Part shown: piece by piece, positions 1 through 12,400 of the stretch | How the letters are laid out: every line of letters starts with the position of its first letter | How positions within the stretch are numbered: position 1 is the first letter of the stretch | Assembly: GCA_030710605.1 (NCBI GenBank) | Contig: CP092879.1 | Location: 80,391,853-80,455,852 of the forward strand | Source: Cordylochernes scorpioides | Lineage: Eukaryota > Arthropoda > Arachnida > Pseudoscorpiones > Chernetidae | DNA: 64,000 nucleotides | Reading direction: 5' to 3' | The notes under the pieces: model-generated | Database searches by the model: none | What the model was told of the DNA's origin: nothing | What the model saw: only the letters and a program-made list of their open reading frames with translations | Position numbers and translations under genes: made by a program

Positions 1-227
1 AACAAAAGTAAATTCTAACAATTTTGCATATTTAAGGCTGGAACAATGTGAATAACCTTCATATATTATTCATTGTTTCAATTATCATAAACTAGGTTGT
101 TCTTGTTGAGCGGTACTTAATAAAGTGATTTTGGAACCGAACCCGATATACCCCCCATTACCTTGGTGAAGTTCCCTAATTTATATAATTACTGGGGGAG
201 AAGCAATGTTCCCATGTGTGGTGTCAG

Positions 228-434
228 GTACTGGACAAGTGCAAAGTGAAGTTTGCCAAGCAGCTCCAGCTGAAGGTGCAGTGGGTCAACCGGGAGATTG
301 CCCGCAATGCCCAGCGGGTGAAGGAGCTGGAGCAGTATGGGGACTTGGAGCTAATCCCCCAGTACTACCAGGAGGTTCGGCTGCTGCAGAAATGTCTGAT
401 GGAGATCCAGGAGGCCATCTCCTGGATCAATGAG
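228..434 (+). CDS. Exon 1 of window: dynein tail/linker helices
   Basis: It encodes 69 codons, phase 0 at both ends, between acceptor gtgtcag and donor GAG|GTACAC. The peptide is charged and helical ([20 protein letters not shown]) and ends in EAISWINE. It leads straight into the EEALF motif of the next exon, as in the DHC_N2 linker region. The coding sequence upstream is outside the window. Confidence 0.88.
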
Positions 435-3400
435 GTACACCACTGTTCCATTACTGTAACACCACCACTGTTCCATTACTGTAACACCACTGTAACACCA
501 CTTTACTGCCTCTGTACCACCTTGTACCTTTAGTGTAATGCTACTTAGTACCACTACTGTACCACCACTGTACCATTACTGTACCACTACTGTACCACCA
601 CTGTACCATTACTGTACCACTACTGTACCACCACTGTACCATTACTGTACCATTACTGTACCACTACTGTACCACCACTGTACCATTACTGTACCACTAC
701 TGTACCACCACTGTACCATTACTGTACCATTACTGTACCACTACTGTACCACCACTGTACCACTACTTGTACTACCACTGTACCACCACTGTACCATCAC
801 TGGTGTGATAGGAGGAAGCCCTGTTCAAGCTCAACATCACCTCCTACCCTGATGTGGACACTGCTCTCAAAGCCATGGAGCCCTTCATCCGCCTCTACAG
901 TCTCTACTTGGCCTGGGAGAAGATGGAGCGCAGGTAACTCTGACTGCCACACTTGGTTTGACTGGCTTCACATTAACTGACCTTTATTGCCTGTCTTGGG
1001 AGAAAGACATTGCAGAGTTCAGCCTCAGTTCTTCTTGAACTATTCTCTTGAGAAGCTGGCCTTCCTCTCTTCTTTATGCAAATGCAAACTTTCCTGTCTA
1101 GGCTCTGTGTTGATTCTATTAAGTCCATTCCAGTTACAAACGACGGGTGCATAACTCCTATAGGCAAATACTAAGACATATCTCCCAATGCTGTACAGGA
1201 TGGCAGCAAATTATCAAATATTGAAGAAGTAGATACAAAGACATACACAAGACAGGACAGGAAGTTGTCCAGGGGACATGTTGACATGACTCTCCAACCT
1301 GAAGTATAGATAACTGATGTGTGAGGAGCTCCAGTCAGACAGTCCTTTGCCAAGTGCAATTACATTAAACAACCTTACAAGGTAACAAGAACAAATCCAA
1401 ATAAATTAATATCGTGTAATGTTTCGCTAACAGCATTGTTTCCATCATCACAAAAGACTAAATAACTGATGATGGTAACAATGCTGTTACCGAAACGTCA
1501 CACACTTTTTATTTATTTGGTATCTTATTACCTTGTAGTTCTAATCTATAATCCAAATTGTGCTTTATCATTTACACTAGCGGACGTACCCGGCTTCGCC
1601 CGGGTTTTACCCGAGTAAAGGTTTGTCTAACGAATCTCTCGATAAAGTGAACATTTTTTCCCGGTCCCTTGAAAAATACTCGATAAGTTGAATAAAATCA
1701 ATATTAATTGGTTCCCTCGGTAATTGGAAGTTAAAGGAATAGTATCTTGCCTTGGAATTGTATCATTATTCTTGTCTCAAATAAATTGTCGTGTCATCCT
1801 GAATTTTGTCTTTCCTAATTTTATACATTACAAAATCATCGTATCATCATGATAATATTTAGAGCAGATTGTTGAATTATAACAGATGAATTAGAATATT
1901 TATCTTGATTACTTTTAGGCGAAAAGTTATTTCAAAAATTTTATTTGCTAGAAACCTTCCCAGTACTATACTAAATAACTTCCCAAAGTTTCATGGCGTT
2001 CCAATGAGTGGTTTGGTCAGGCATAATGGACAAACAAACAGACACACATACATTCATTTTTATATATATAGATGACCTTATGAGGGTAGGGTGGAATTCC
2101 TCAATAGCCTACTGCCACTTGGGATGTAATTCCAAGTGAATGCAACTGTGCAGATGCCTGGACGGGGTGTTTGAGGACCTGCTGTACGACACCATTGAGG
2201 CGGACGTGGACGAGTTCTTCCAGGACACCAACAAACTCATCAGACTGCTGAAGGCCGTGCTGAAGGGAACAGGCGGCCGGCGCGACGCCAAGATGGATGA
2301 CCGTCTGCAGCCCCCGGTGACCATCGCCCAGAACCTGCTGATGAGGATCAACAACTTCAAGCTCTACCTGCCCACCGTTGCCATCCTCTGCCAGCCGGGC
2401 ATGCGGCTCCGGCACTGGGAGGAGATGTCGGACATTGTCAGCAAGAACATGGTCCCTGACTCCTCGATGTCCCTGCGCAAGATGCTCAAGATGGAGCTGG
2501 GGCCGTACCTGGACAAGCTGGAGGCAGTTACCGGGAAGGCCATCAAGGTGACCATCAGACTTGGCAATGTGAAGTTGTACATAGTTCATTGGATTTGTTC
2601 TAATTGTTAAACACATTGGTAGATACTCATTAGGTAGATTAACTTTACATGGTACGTTTCTATTGACCAACATTCTGGTGATCTAACAATTTGTTTTACC
2701 TTGAAAATGACCCACAGTGACCACTGAAGAATTTGCCGATAAAACCTGAGGTTGATGCGTATCTTTTGACTGTGTCTTTATTATTATCATCCCAATTAAC
2801 TTACCCTCCACTACATGCTACTGTGTCATTGTTTAGAATGATGTAAGGCAGCCGTTCAATCCACACAGTCAGCTTATTGTCACTTCCTGAATATCAACAA
2901 CTGAGGATCCAGACCTGTGCAGGAATTTGCCCTGGAGAAGATGCTGATCAAGATGGGCCAGGAGTGGGAGACCATAGCGTTCGGCACCACCCAGTACAGA
3001 GACACTGTCTTCTACATCCTCTCCTCAGTGGAGGAGATCCAGAACCTGCTGGATGAACAGATCGTCAAGATCCAGACCATGAAGGGCTCCACCTACGCCA
3101 AGGCCTTCAGCTCCTGGATTAAGGCAGGTTCTGCAGCCTTTTTTTTCTTCTTCTGAGGAAAATGGTGGTTCTCTATGCAACTTTTTTTAAAAATAGAGGC
3201 AGGTACCTGATCATCAACAGTAACAACCTGAGACATATTACAGTTGGATTTACCTATTGAGCTGAAGAAGAGCATGTGTCTGAAAGCTTCTATTAAGAAT
3301 AGAGGGAAAAGTTTCAGTAGAATCAACTCTGGTTTGAATGGTTAGTGAAACCAGGAATATTTACACTCATGGACTTGAGGAAGTGGAAAGTCTTTGATGC

Positions 3401-6400
3401 TGCCGGTTGCCTGCCTTTTTTAAGGAGACAGAGGCTGTTCACACCTGGTTTTCTTGTGTGTCTTCAATAAAGGTGACTGTGATATACATGGTACATGTTT
3501 TGTGACATACAAGTGTGCAGGAGAGGGAGCAGTTCCTCTACAACACCCAGAATATCATCGAGGAGATCCTCAAGGTCCAGGCTCAGTGGCTCTACCTGGA
3601 GCCCATCTTCTCCTCCGAGGACATCATGGCCCAGATGCCAGCCGAGGGAAACCTCTTCCGGGACGTGGACAACATCTGGAAGAACCTGCTCAGGAAGATC
3701 CACCACACTCCTAAGGTAACCCACCCACCATTTTTACAATGTTTATTTTTTTTTTTTTGCTTATTCCTAGTACACGTGGTACAGGCCATGATAATCATGG
3801 TGGGTAGAAGTAGGCGACTGCTTTTACTATAAGTGCACCACATGTCTACACATGTGAAAAGCAGTTAGACTTTGCACTTACAAATTTCTACAATGTGGTT
3901 GACACCTGGTCAATGGAGCACCACAACTCCTGGGTGTTAGTGGCTGGCTGCACATGCTGTGTACTACATACGATGACCACATAGACAATGTTGTACTTCC
4001 ATAGAAGAATGTTATTTACGATATCTCAGCACTTTATATGCTATATATATATATAATGTGTCCCAATACATGTAGTCCAGGCCATGATAATCATGGTGGG
4101 TAGTTAGCGACCGCTTTTACTGTAAGTGTACCACATGTCTTCCAATGTGAAAAGCAGTTCGACTTTTTCACTTACAAATGTGCCAGAGCTCCGTTATTTT
4201 TCATTTGAAGATTACAATAGATGTCTGTCAAGTTGTACACTCAATAATTGGTTTATAAGGATAATTGTTAACAGTTCTGTCCCAATTAGCATGCTTTTTC
4301 CACAATTTCAGTCAGTTAGGGTTCAGTTCCCAGTCAAGTCGAAGTAAATGACTTCTACTGTACACTTCAACTCTACTTCACTGAAGTGATTGATGTTGAA
4401 TTGTTTTTCTTTGGTGAAATTAAAGGTGGTTGGGATTTGAACTCCATTTGAATGATAGTAGGTATTGAATGTTTTTGCTCTCCTATTACCTCTCTCTCAA
4501 TTTTATCATTAAGGATCTAATTATTTTCAACTTTAATAATAAATTAAAATACAAACACAAAGGGTAATAAAATAAATAATGTGTGACGTTTCGGTAGCAG
4601 CATTGTTACCATCCTCAGACAAAAGAACGGAATGTACTTGAGGATGGTAACAACACTGTTACGTAACGTCACACACTATTTATTTATTTGGAATGTGTTT
4701 CTAATCTATAATCCAAGTTGTGTGAAGCCCCCAATGTATCCAGGTGGAGGAGGTGGTGGATGATGACCGTCTCTACTCCACCCTCTGTAACTGCAACGAG
4801 CACCTGGAGAAGATCAACAAGGGGCTCAACAACTACCTCGAGTCTAAGAGGATTTTCTTCCCCAGGTAATAATTAACTTCTCTATGGTACAGTAGAAATA
4901 CCTCCCTGTAACCTAATTGTAAATCCAAAGTGTCCTCTAGGGAAAGATGTCATCTTACCAGACAGTTGCTAAATAGTAAAAATGCTAATTTTGTAAATGA
5001 AACCTGTCTTTTGTAGAGAAGTGTCCTCTCGTGGACTGTGACTTCACATTCCATGATTCCTATGAGGTAATAAGATACCAAATCTAAATAGTGTGTGATG
5101 TCTTAATACTGAATCATTCATGTTACTGAAACATCACCCACTATTTATTTTATTTCGGATCTTATTACAGTAAAACCCCTCTATAGTGAACCCCAATGGG
5201 ACAGAGCTTTTGGTTCACTATAGCCACGGTTCACTATAGCCACGGTTTGGCTATTTTTTTTTTTACTTTTCAAAAATTTTAGACCGTATAATTAAAAAAC
5301 AGCCATACACACAAGAAGAGGCTGCCTCTTAATAGTGGTCACTTTATTTTAATTCCCTTAATTGACTAATTTCCTTATATTAATACTGAATAATAATAGA
5401 AATCATTAGATGATAGGTTCTTCTTATGATTAACATACATGTACCTCTATGTCTAAGTTAAAAATCAAGACAAATCCTAGGCAAAGTTTTATTAAATTAT
5501 ATATTCAAAGATATGAAATGATTTTAAAACATCATTATCACATTATATAATACAATTTTTACTTGAAAAAATGGCTCTAATACCTTGTTGTTTCAAAGTA
5601 TTCTTCCAAGCATTGCACCATTCAAATAAAGTTAGTGTTTTTCTTCCATTTCATGTTTCCCCATATTCTTCTAGGTCTAGATTTCGTTTTTTTTTTTAAC
5701 CTGCCATGCAAAACATTGCTGATTTTAAAATCACCATAGTTAATGGCATAAAAATAATTTTTGTTTCATCACGGGACCGTTTATTTGGACTTTTTTTTTA
5801 GCCCTAAAACGTACGATCGCGATCGCGGCAAAAGTTGAAGTTGATTCCTCTTTGTAACAATTTTTAATAACTTTATATTTTATCTTTTATAATAGAAAAG
5901 TTATATTCTCTTATTTTAATATGTTCTTAACATTTTGCCTATGTTGTTTCACTTTGAAAAGTTCTGAAAATGGCCTTTTTTTTTTTTTTTAATGAAATGA
6001 TGCTTTTGTTTTTAAAATGCCTTTGTTTTCTTCATTTTGGAAGCCATTTGCATTTTTTATATTTAAAATTTAATGGATGCAAAGATATTCTAATTAATAA
6101 AAAGTATAATGTGTAAAAATTTATACAACATACAGCAAAAATAAAGTGCAAAAATCAAACAAACAATGCCGCTAAATTTATTGTTTTGAAATCGCGATCC
6201 GCGAGCTTTAAACATGCTCAAAATTTTGTTTTTTAATTTTTTTTTAAATTACAATTCTAAGTTCGTTATAAGCATAGTATTTTTAATAGATTTTATCATT
6301 TTGGGACCCGAAATAGGTTCGTTATAGGGGTAGTTCGTTATTCTAAAAATCGCAAAGTTCGTTATAACGATGGTATTTTCAATGGAATGGAATTGGGAAT

Positions 6401-9400
6401 CGGCGTGGGTTCGTTATAAGGGAAGGTTCGTTATATCCAGGGTTCGTTATAGCGGGGTTTTACTGTACCTTGTTGTCTAATCTATAATCCAAATCGTACC
6501 TTATCATTTCACACTTCCCTTGTGTGTATTGTATGAAATCCAGGATGAAGCTGGTGTTGGGATCCTGCATCAGCTTGATTGTAGAAATGGTCAATAAATG
6601 GTGTATAGTTTTAGCACCTATTTTGACAGGAGAGGTGCCTTCTTTTATAATAGTTGATTACATCTAGGCTATTTACAAGTGATGCATTGACACAGCAGAA
6701 CAGGCAGCCTGGAGTTGTGACTGCCTGTGGCTCCAGGTTCTTCTTCCTCTCCAACGATGAGATGCTGGAGATCCTGAGCGAGACCAAGGACCCCACCCGG
6801 GTGCAGCCCCACCTCAAGAAATGCTTTGAGGGAATCTCCCGGCTGAAGTTTGACCGGACCAACAGGATCCACGGGATGCAGAGCTCGGAGGGGGAGGAGG
6901 TGGGGTTCCTGGAGGTGATCTCCACGGCCGAGGCCAAGTCCCAGGTGGAGATCTGGCTGCTGCGGGTGCAGGGCGTCATGCTGGCTTCTGTCAAGAACGT
7001 GGTGCAGCTGGCCTATGAGGTTTGTCTCTACATTACACTGGAGCCACACAGGTGTGTAAGCAGGAACATGATTGGTTATTTCCAAAAACTCTCAAAATTC
7101 ATCTTCAATGGATACCCTCAAATGTTGGCTTTGAAGGCAATGAAGCTGCTGATGCGCTAGAAAAAAATTACTCCCTAAAACACTCTCACTTTTTTTTTAA
7201 CTCCCTTTTTTTTAAGTAGCCAAAACAAAAATAAACAAAAACTGGAGGATCTCACCTAAGCACAGCTGGTACAGTGGAGTGGACTCAAAAGGAGCTCTGA
7301 ACCTCAGAAATAGACAGCATCAAACAACAAGGTTCAGAACAGGCCATCTCAAGCCATTAAAGATAGAAAATAATAATAAAATCTACCCCACTTGTCCAAA
7401 ATGTAGCTTGGCAATTCCAGAACACATTTTGGTTTGCATTAGATGTACTAAACAGAACCTCCACAAAATGACCTGATGAGAGACCAGAACTGTTAATGGG
7501 AGATGAACTCAAGATGTTTGTACCACCTCCAACCTATAGAAAACTATTCTATATACAGTTACGAGCGTCATTCCTCATCTCCTAATCAATCAGTCATCAG
7601 TCTTCATCTCTGTCACCGTTTGCTTTTTTTTTTGGAATGGCGCCCTCCTATTGGTTGGCTACGGTCACGCCACCTTTGCCCCCCCCCCCCCCCCATCATG
7701 CCCCCCCCCCCCCCCACTTGCTATTTCGTCTTTGTAACTATTGTGTTGGAGCGGGTCGCTCCCTAAATAAATGCATATATTAGATAATAACCAAATGGAA
7801 TCCTCTCTTTCTTTTTCCCAGTAAGAGACACCTACGGAAGCCAACAGTACATAGACAGATAAAGCACATAGGCTATAGTTATTAACTAACATATGCAATT
7901 ATTTAAGGCGCCAATTTATAATTGTAACAAATAGTATTTGAATCAAAACATTCAATCGGGTAAAACATGGGCGTTGCCCGGGTCATTCGGCTAGTGTCTG
8001 TTTAAATGTCAGACAGCCAGGATCAACCCAGTGGGATGTTCCAGAACTACCCCGAGGTCCCGCGGTCATCCTGGGTCATCTCCTGGCCTGGCCAGGTGGT
8101 CATCTGCGTGTCTCAGATCTTCTGGACCATGGAGGTCCACCAGGTGGTCAGTGGCGGCCCCCTGGCCCTGAAGGCCTACCACGAGGGACTGGACAGCCAG
8201 CTGGGGGACATCGTGAGGCTGGTCAGGGGCCGGCTCACTCGCCAGGCTCGCATCACCCTCGGGGCCCTGGTGGTGATTGATGTCCATGCCCGGGATGTCA
8301 TCCTGGACCTGGTGGAGAAAGGTGAGGATTGATGTCCATGCCCGGGATGTCATCCTGGACCTGGTGGAGAAAGGTGAGGATTGCTTCTCTGGTGGTGATT
8401 GATGTCCATGCCCGGGATGTCATCCTGGACCTGGTGGAGAAAGGTGAGGATTGCTTCTCTGGTGGTGATTGATGTCCATGCCCGGGATGTCATCCTGGAC
8501 CTGGTGGAGAAAGGTGAGGATTGCTTCTCTGGTGGTGATTGATGTCCATGCCCGGGATGTCATCCTGGACCTGGTGGAGAAAGGTGAGGATTGCTTCTCT
8601 GGTGGTGATTGATGTCCATGCCCGGGATGTCATCCTGGACCTGGTGGAGAAAGGTGAGGATTGCTTCTCTGGTGGTGATTGATGTCCATGCCCGGGATGT
8701 CATCCTGGACCTGGTGGAGAAAGGTGAGGATTGCTTCTCTGGTGGTGATTGATGTCCATGCCCGGGATGTCATCCTGGACCTGGTGGAGAAAGGTGAGGA
8801 TTGCTTCTCTGGTGGTGATTGATGTCCATGCCCGGGATGTCATCCTGGACCTGGTGGAGAAAGGTGAGGATTGCTTCTCTGGTGGTGATTGATGTCCATG
8901 CCCGGGATGTCATCCTGGACCTGGTGGAGAAAGGTGATTGTGTTGCTTCTCTGGTGGTGATTGATGTCCATGCCAGGGATGTCATCCTGGACCTGGTGGA
9001 GAAAGGTGAGGATTGCTTCTCTGGTGGTGATTGATGTCCATGCCCGGGATGTCATCCTGGACCTGGTGGAGAAAGGTGAGGATTGCTTCTCTGGTGGTGA
9101 TTGATGTCCATGCCCGGGATGTCATCCTGGACCTGGTGGAGAAAGGTGAGGATCTCACACTTCCTCCACAATATAGAACTGAATTGTTTGTGTCTTTCAG
9201 CAATATCTCTGAGTTAACAGGATCCACAGTCACAGTTTTGTGACACTCAGGGACTTGATGAAGTGGAAAGTCTTTGATGTTGCCGGCTTTCTGTTTTTTT
9301 TTTTTAAGGAGACAGGTAATTTTGTTCACACTTGTTATCTTGTGTGTCTTCAGTAAAGGTCACTATAATATATTTCACATGCTAAAAGGTGACACTTTGG

Positions 9401-12400
9401 TGAGTTTTGTCCATGAGTGTATATAACAAGTAGTAATTAGGAAAACCTAATGCCAAGGGTGGCCCTACCAGGTGTACAAGACTCCTGCCCAGGGTGCTCA
9501 CGCTGAGGTAGTCAACAGTATTTGGGGCGAAGCAAATTAGAATTTTTCAAACTGCGGAATTTGGATTTAAGAGAGAGGGCCAATTGACTCTATAATACAG
9601 ACAAGTTGTCAAACAGAGGCGTGCTGTGTGCAGAGATCCAGAGCCAGAATGACTTTGGGTGGCTGGCCCAGCTACGGTACTACTGGGAGGAGGACAACTG
9701 CAAGGTGCGCTGCGTCAACGCCATTGTGAAGTACGCCTACGAGTACCTGGGCAACAGTCCACGGTGAGGGAGTCTTCTCTCAGAATCCTTCTTCCATCCG
9801 CTGTAACGCGCTGCGCAGGCTTGTGATCACTCCACTCACAGATCGCTGCTACCGCACCTTGATTGGTGCATTCAACATCCACTTGCACGGAGCGCCTGAA
9901 GGCCCGGCAGGTACCGGCAAGACAGAAACTTCCAAGGACCTGGCCAAGGCTCTGGCTGTCCAGTGTGTGGTGTTCAACTGCTCCGACGGCCTGGACTATC
10001 TAGCCATGGGGAAGGTGGGTTGATGGCTCTGTAGATGACCCACCAACTCCCTCTACCTGGAATGTCCAGTTTTTCAAGGGCCTGGCTGCTTCCGGAGCTT
10101 GGGTGTGCTTCGACGAGTTCAACAGGATTGAGCTGGAGGTGCTGTCTGTCATTGCGCAACAGGTGGGCCCTCCTCCACTCTTACATGGGCTACGCAAGTC
10201 ACTACGCTGGTGTGCAGATCCTGTGCATCGTGAGGGCAGTTCAAGCCAAACTGGAAGCCTTCATCTTTGAAGGCACCCGACTGGCCCTCAACCCTAACTG
10301 CTATGTCATCATCACCATGAATCCGGGCTATGCCGGGAGGTCCGAGCTGCCGGACAACCTCAAGGTGAGTCCACTCTCCTCGGAGGACATTAAAGAAGTC
10401 TTGATATGAGATGGCTCAAATTGGATTACAGATACAAAATAATGAGTTATCAATCAAATGAACTCCACTTAATATTCCCATGAGAGAATTTGAACCATCG
10501 CACCCACCATGTTGTCTTAGTGCAAAGAGAGAGCCAACATATGATGTGGAAATGGTACAGGAGGCAAATCTGTGTTGACCAGATTCTGTGGTGGCCCTTG
10601 CCAGATGTACTGTCTGGTTATCAGGGCTTATATATGTGGAGATTCTCTACTGGATAAAGGAAGGAAACAAAGAAATAGGGAACTCCGCCTTCCTGCAACA
10701 ATCAGAAACGTCACAAGATGGTCAAAGTTCTATGGGAAGCCATCTTGTCAACACTACAACCCCTTTTTCTCAAAGGGGAAAAGTTTGAGGCAAATCATTT
10801 ATCTTCTCAGCCCTTTCTTTCAACCATAAATCGAACTGTCACCATTTCATTGGTAATGCTTCAAGTAGTGAGTTCTACACTACATGACTCAAAGGTCAGT
10901 TTTAGTCACCAAAATGTCGCCAATTATCTCTGGTAGGACACTTCTCTCTAAAGGATCCTCTGTAACTGGGTTTAGAGATTCCTTTGTTTACACCAAGTCT
11001 ATATTTCACATTATTCAGTAGAACCTCTCTCTGAAGAGAGGTCACATAGCTAATGTGACCTTTAGAGAGAGGTGTCTACCTATTCCACAGACAATGGTAA
11101 AAATAATTATTTTGATGCTTAAAAACTGACCTTTGTAGAGAGGTGTCCTCTCATCTGGAGGCGACTTTGAAAACTGAATTCTATGGAGTGGATAGTGGAC
11201 TGTATGTATATATAGTGTGTGGAACATGGGTGGAAAGGATATTTGAGCCGTTAGAATATATAGATGGATGGATATGTGGGTGTAAACATGATGTACTGTA
11301 GTCAGTCAGTATGTCCCACTCCAGTGTATTACGTGGAACATCCCCACAGTATTAGTGATGTATTCTACGCTGTATTTATTATAATATCTCAGAACTATGT
11401 CAGATGGGGACACTTTAAAAGATTCTTGGACGTTCCATTGTTGCCTTAGTAACCTGTCTCAACAATCATAGAGTTTTGGCAGTCCTTCCGGGTGGTGGTG
11501 TCTTTTAATTTGCCTTACGGGCTTAGAATTATTTTGCCTATAATGGCTATGGGTGACTGCCGTGTACTCTATTGGCTGTGTGGCCTTGAACGTGGCCTGT
11601 TGGCCCATGTGCCTTAATGGCCGGATTTTATAAATGGACATCGCCACCCCTGCAATCTTAACTAATGCTGTTCAAGTGGACGCTCAACTGCAAACCAACT
11701 GAGCAATTCCTGCAACTTTCCTCTCGATATCTGGACCTGATCATCTCTGGGATATGGGACCAATACTGCTTCTCGAAGTGGACGCTCAACTGATTGAGAC
11801 TTCCAGCTTTCCCCTCGGGATATGGACTCTGGACCTGATCATCTCTGGACTCTGGACCTGATCACCTCTGGGACATGGGATCATTGCTGCTGTTGGAGCG
11901 TGAAAGGGAAACTCGGCTGAATGCAATATTTATAATTAAACAGTTGAATGACTCTTATTAAGAACATAAAATTCTAGGATCACAAATGGACACTAATCAA
12001 ACTCAGTTTTAGGAGGAGGTTCCTTAATCTAAAGCTAAGAAAGATGGCATGACACAATGGGTAGCTGGGGAAATGGGTTATTTACACAACTTATAATTAT
12101 ATAAACATGTATTGTATAAACCTATATAGAATATCTGTTAAATAAAACTATTGATGTGTTATTTTATTATAATATATGTATTCTTAGTCTAGCCATAAAA
12201 ATTGTTACAAAACCAAATCAGTGATAAAAATATTAATTTGACCGCGTGAAGTATTCAAAATACAGTAGTTGTTATTTGAATATCTCGTGCACACGTTTAG
12301 AAAAAAAAATCGGAATATATTTGTTTTTTGATAATGGACTGGGGTGTTAAAGAAAACCGTATAGCTGTAATAGCCTTACACAAAGTAGGCCGAAGTCCTT

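Noticed and set aside
538-852. 104-codon ORF with [11 protein letters not shown] repeats
   Set aside because: Product of the 11-bp minisatellite in intron 1; its end overlaps exon 2 in the wrong frame.
2101-2673. Antisense ORFs opposite exons (also 6669-7085, 8066-8353, 28552-29037)
   Set aside because: Shadows of GC-rich coding exons on the plus strand; no independent motifs.
3127-3130. GT donor for exon 4 at 3128
   Set aside because: It leaves phase 1 while exon 5 begins in phase 0; the GC donor at 3124 keeps frame and family spacing.
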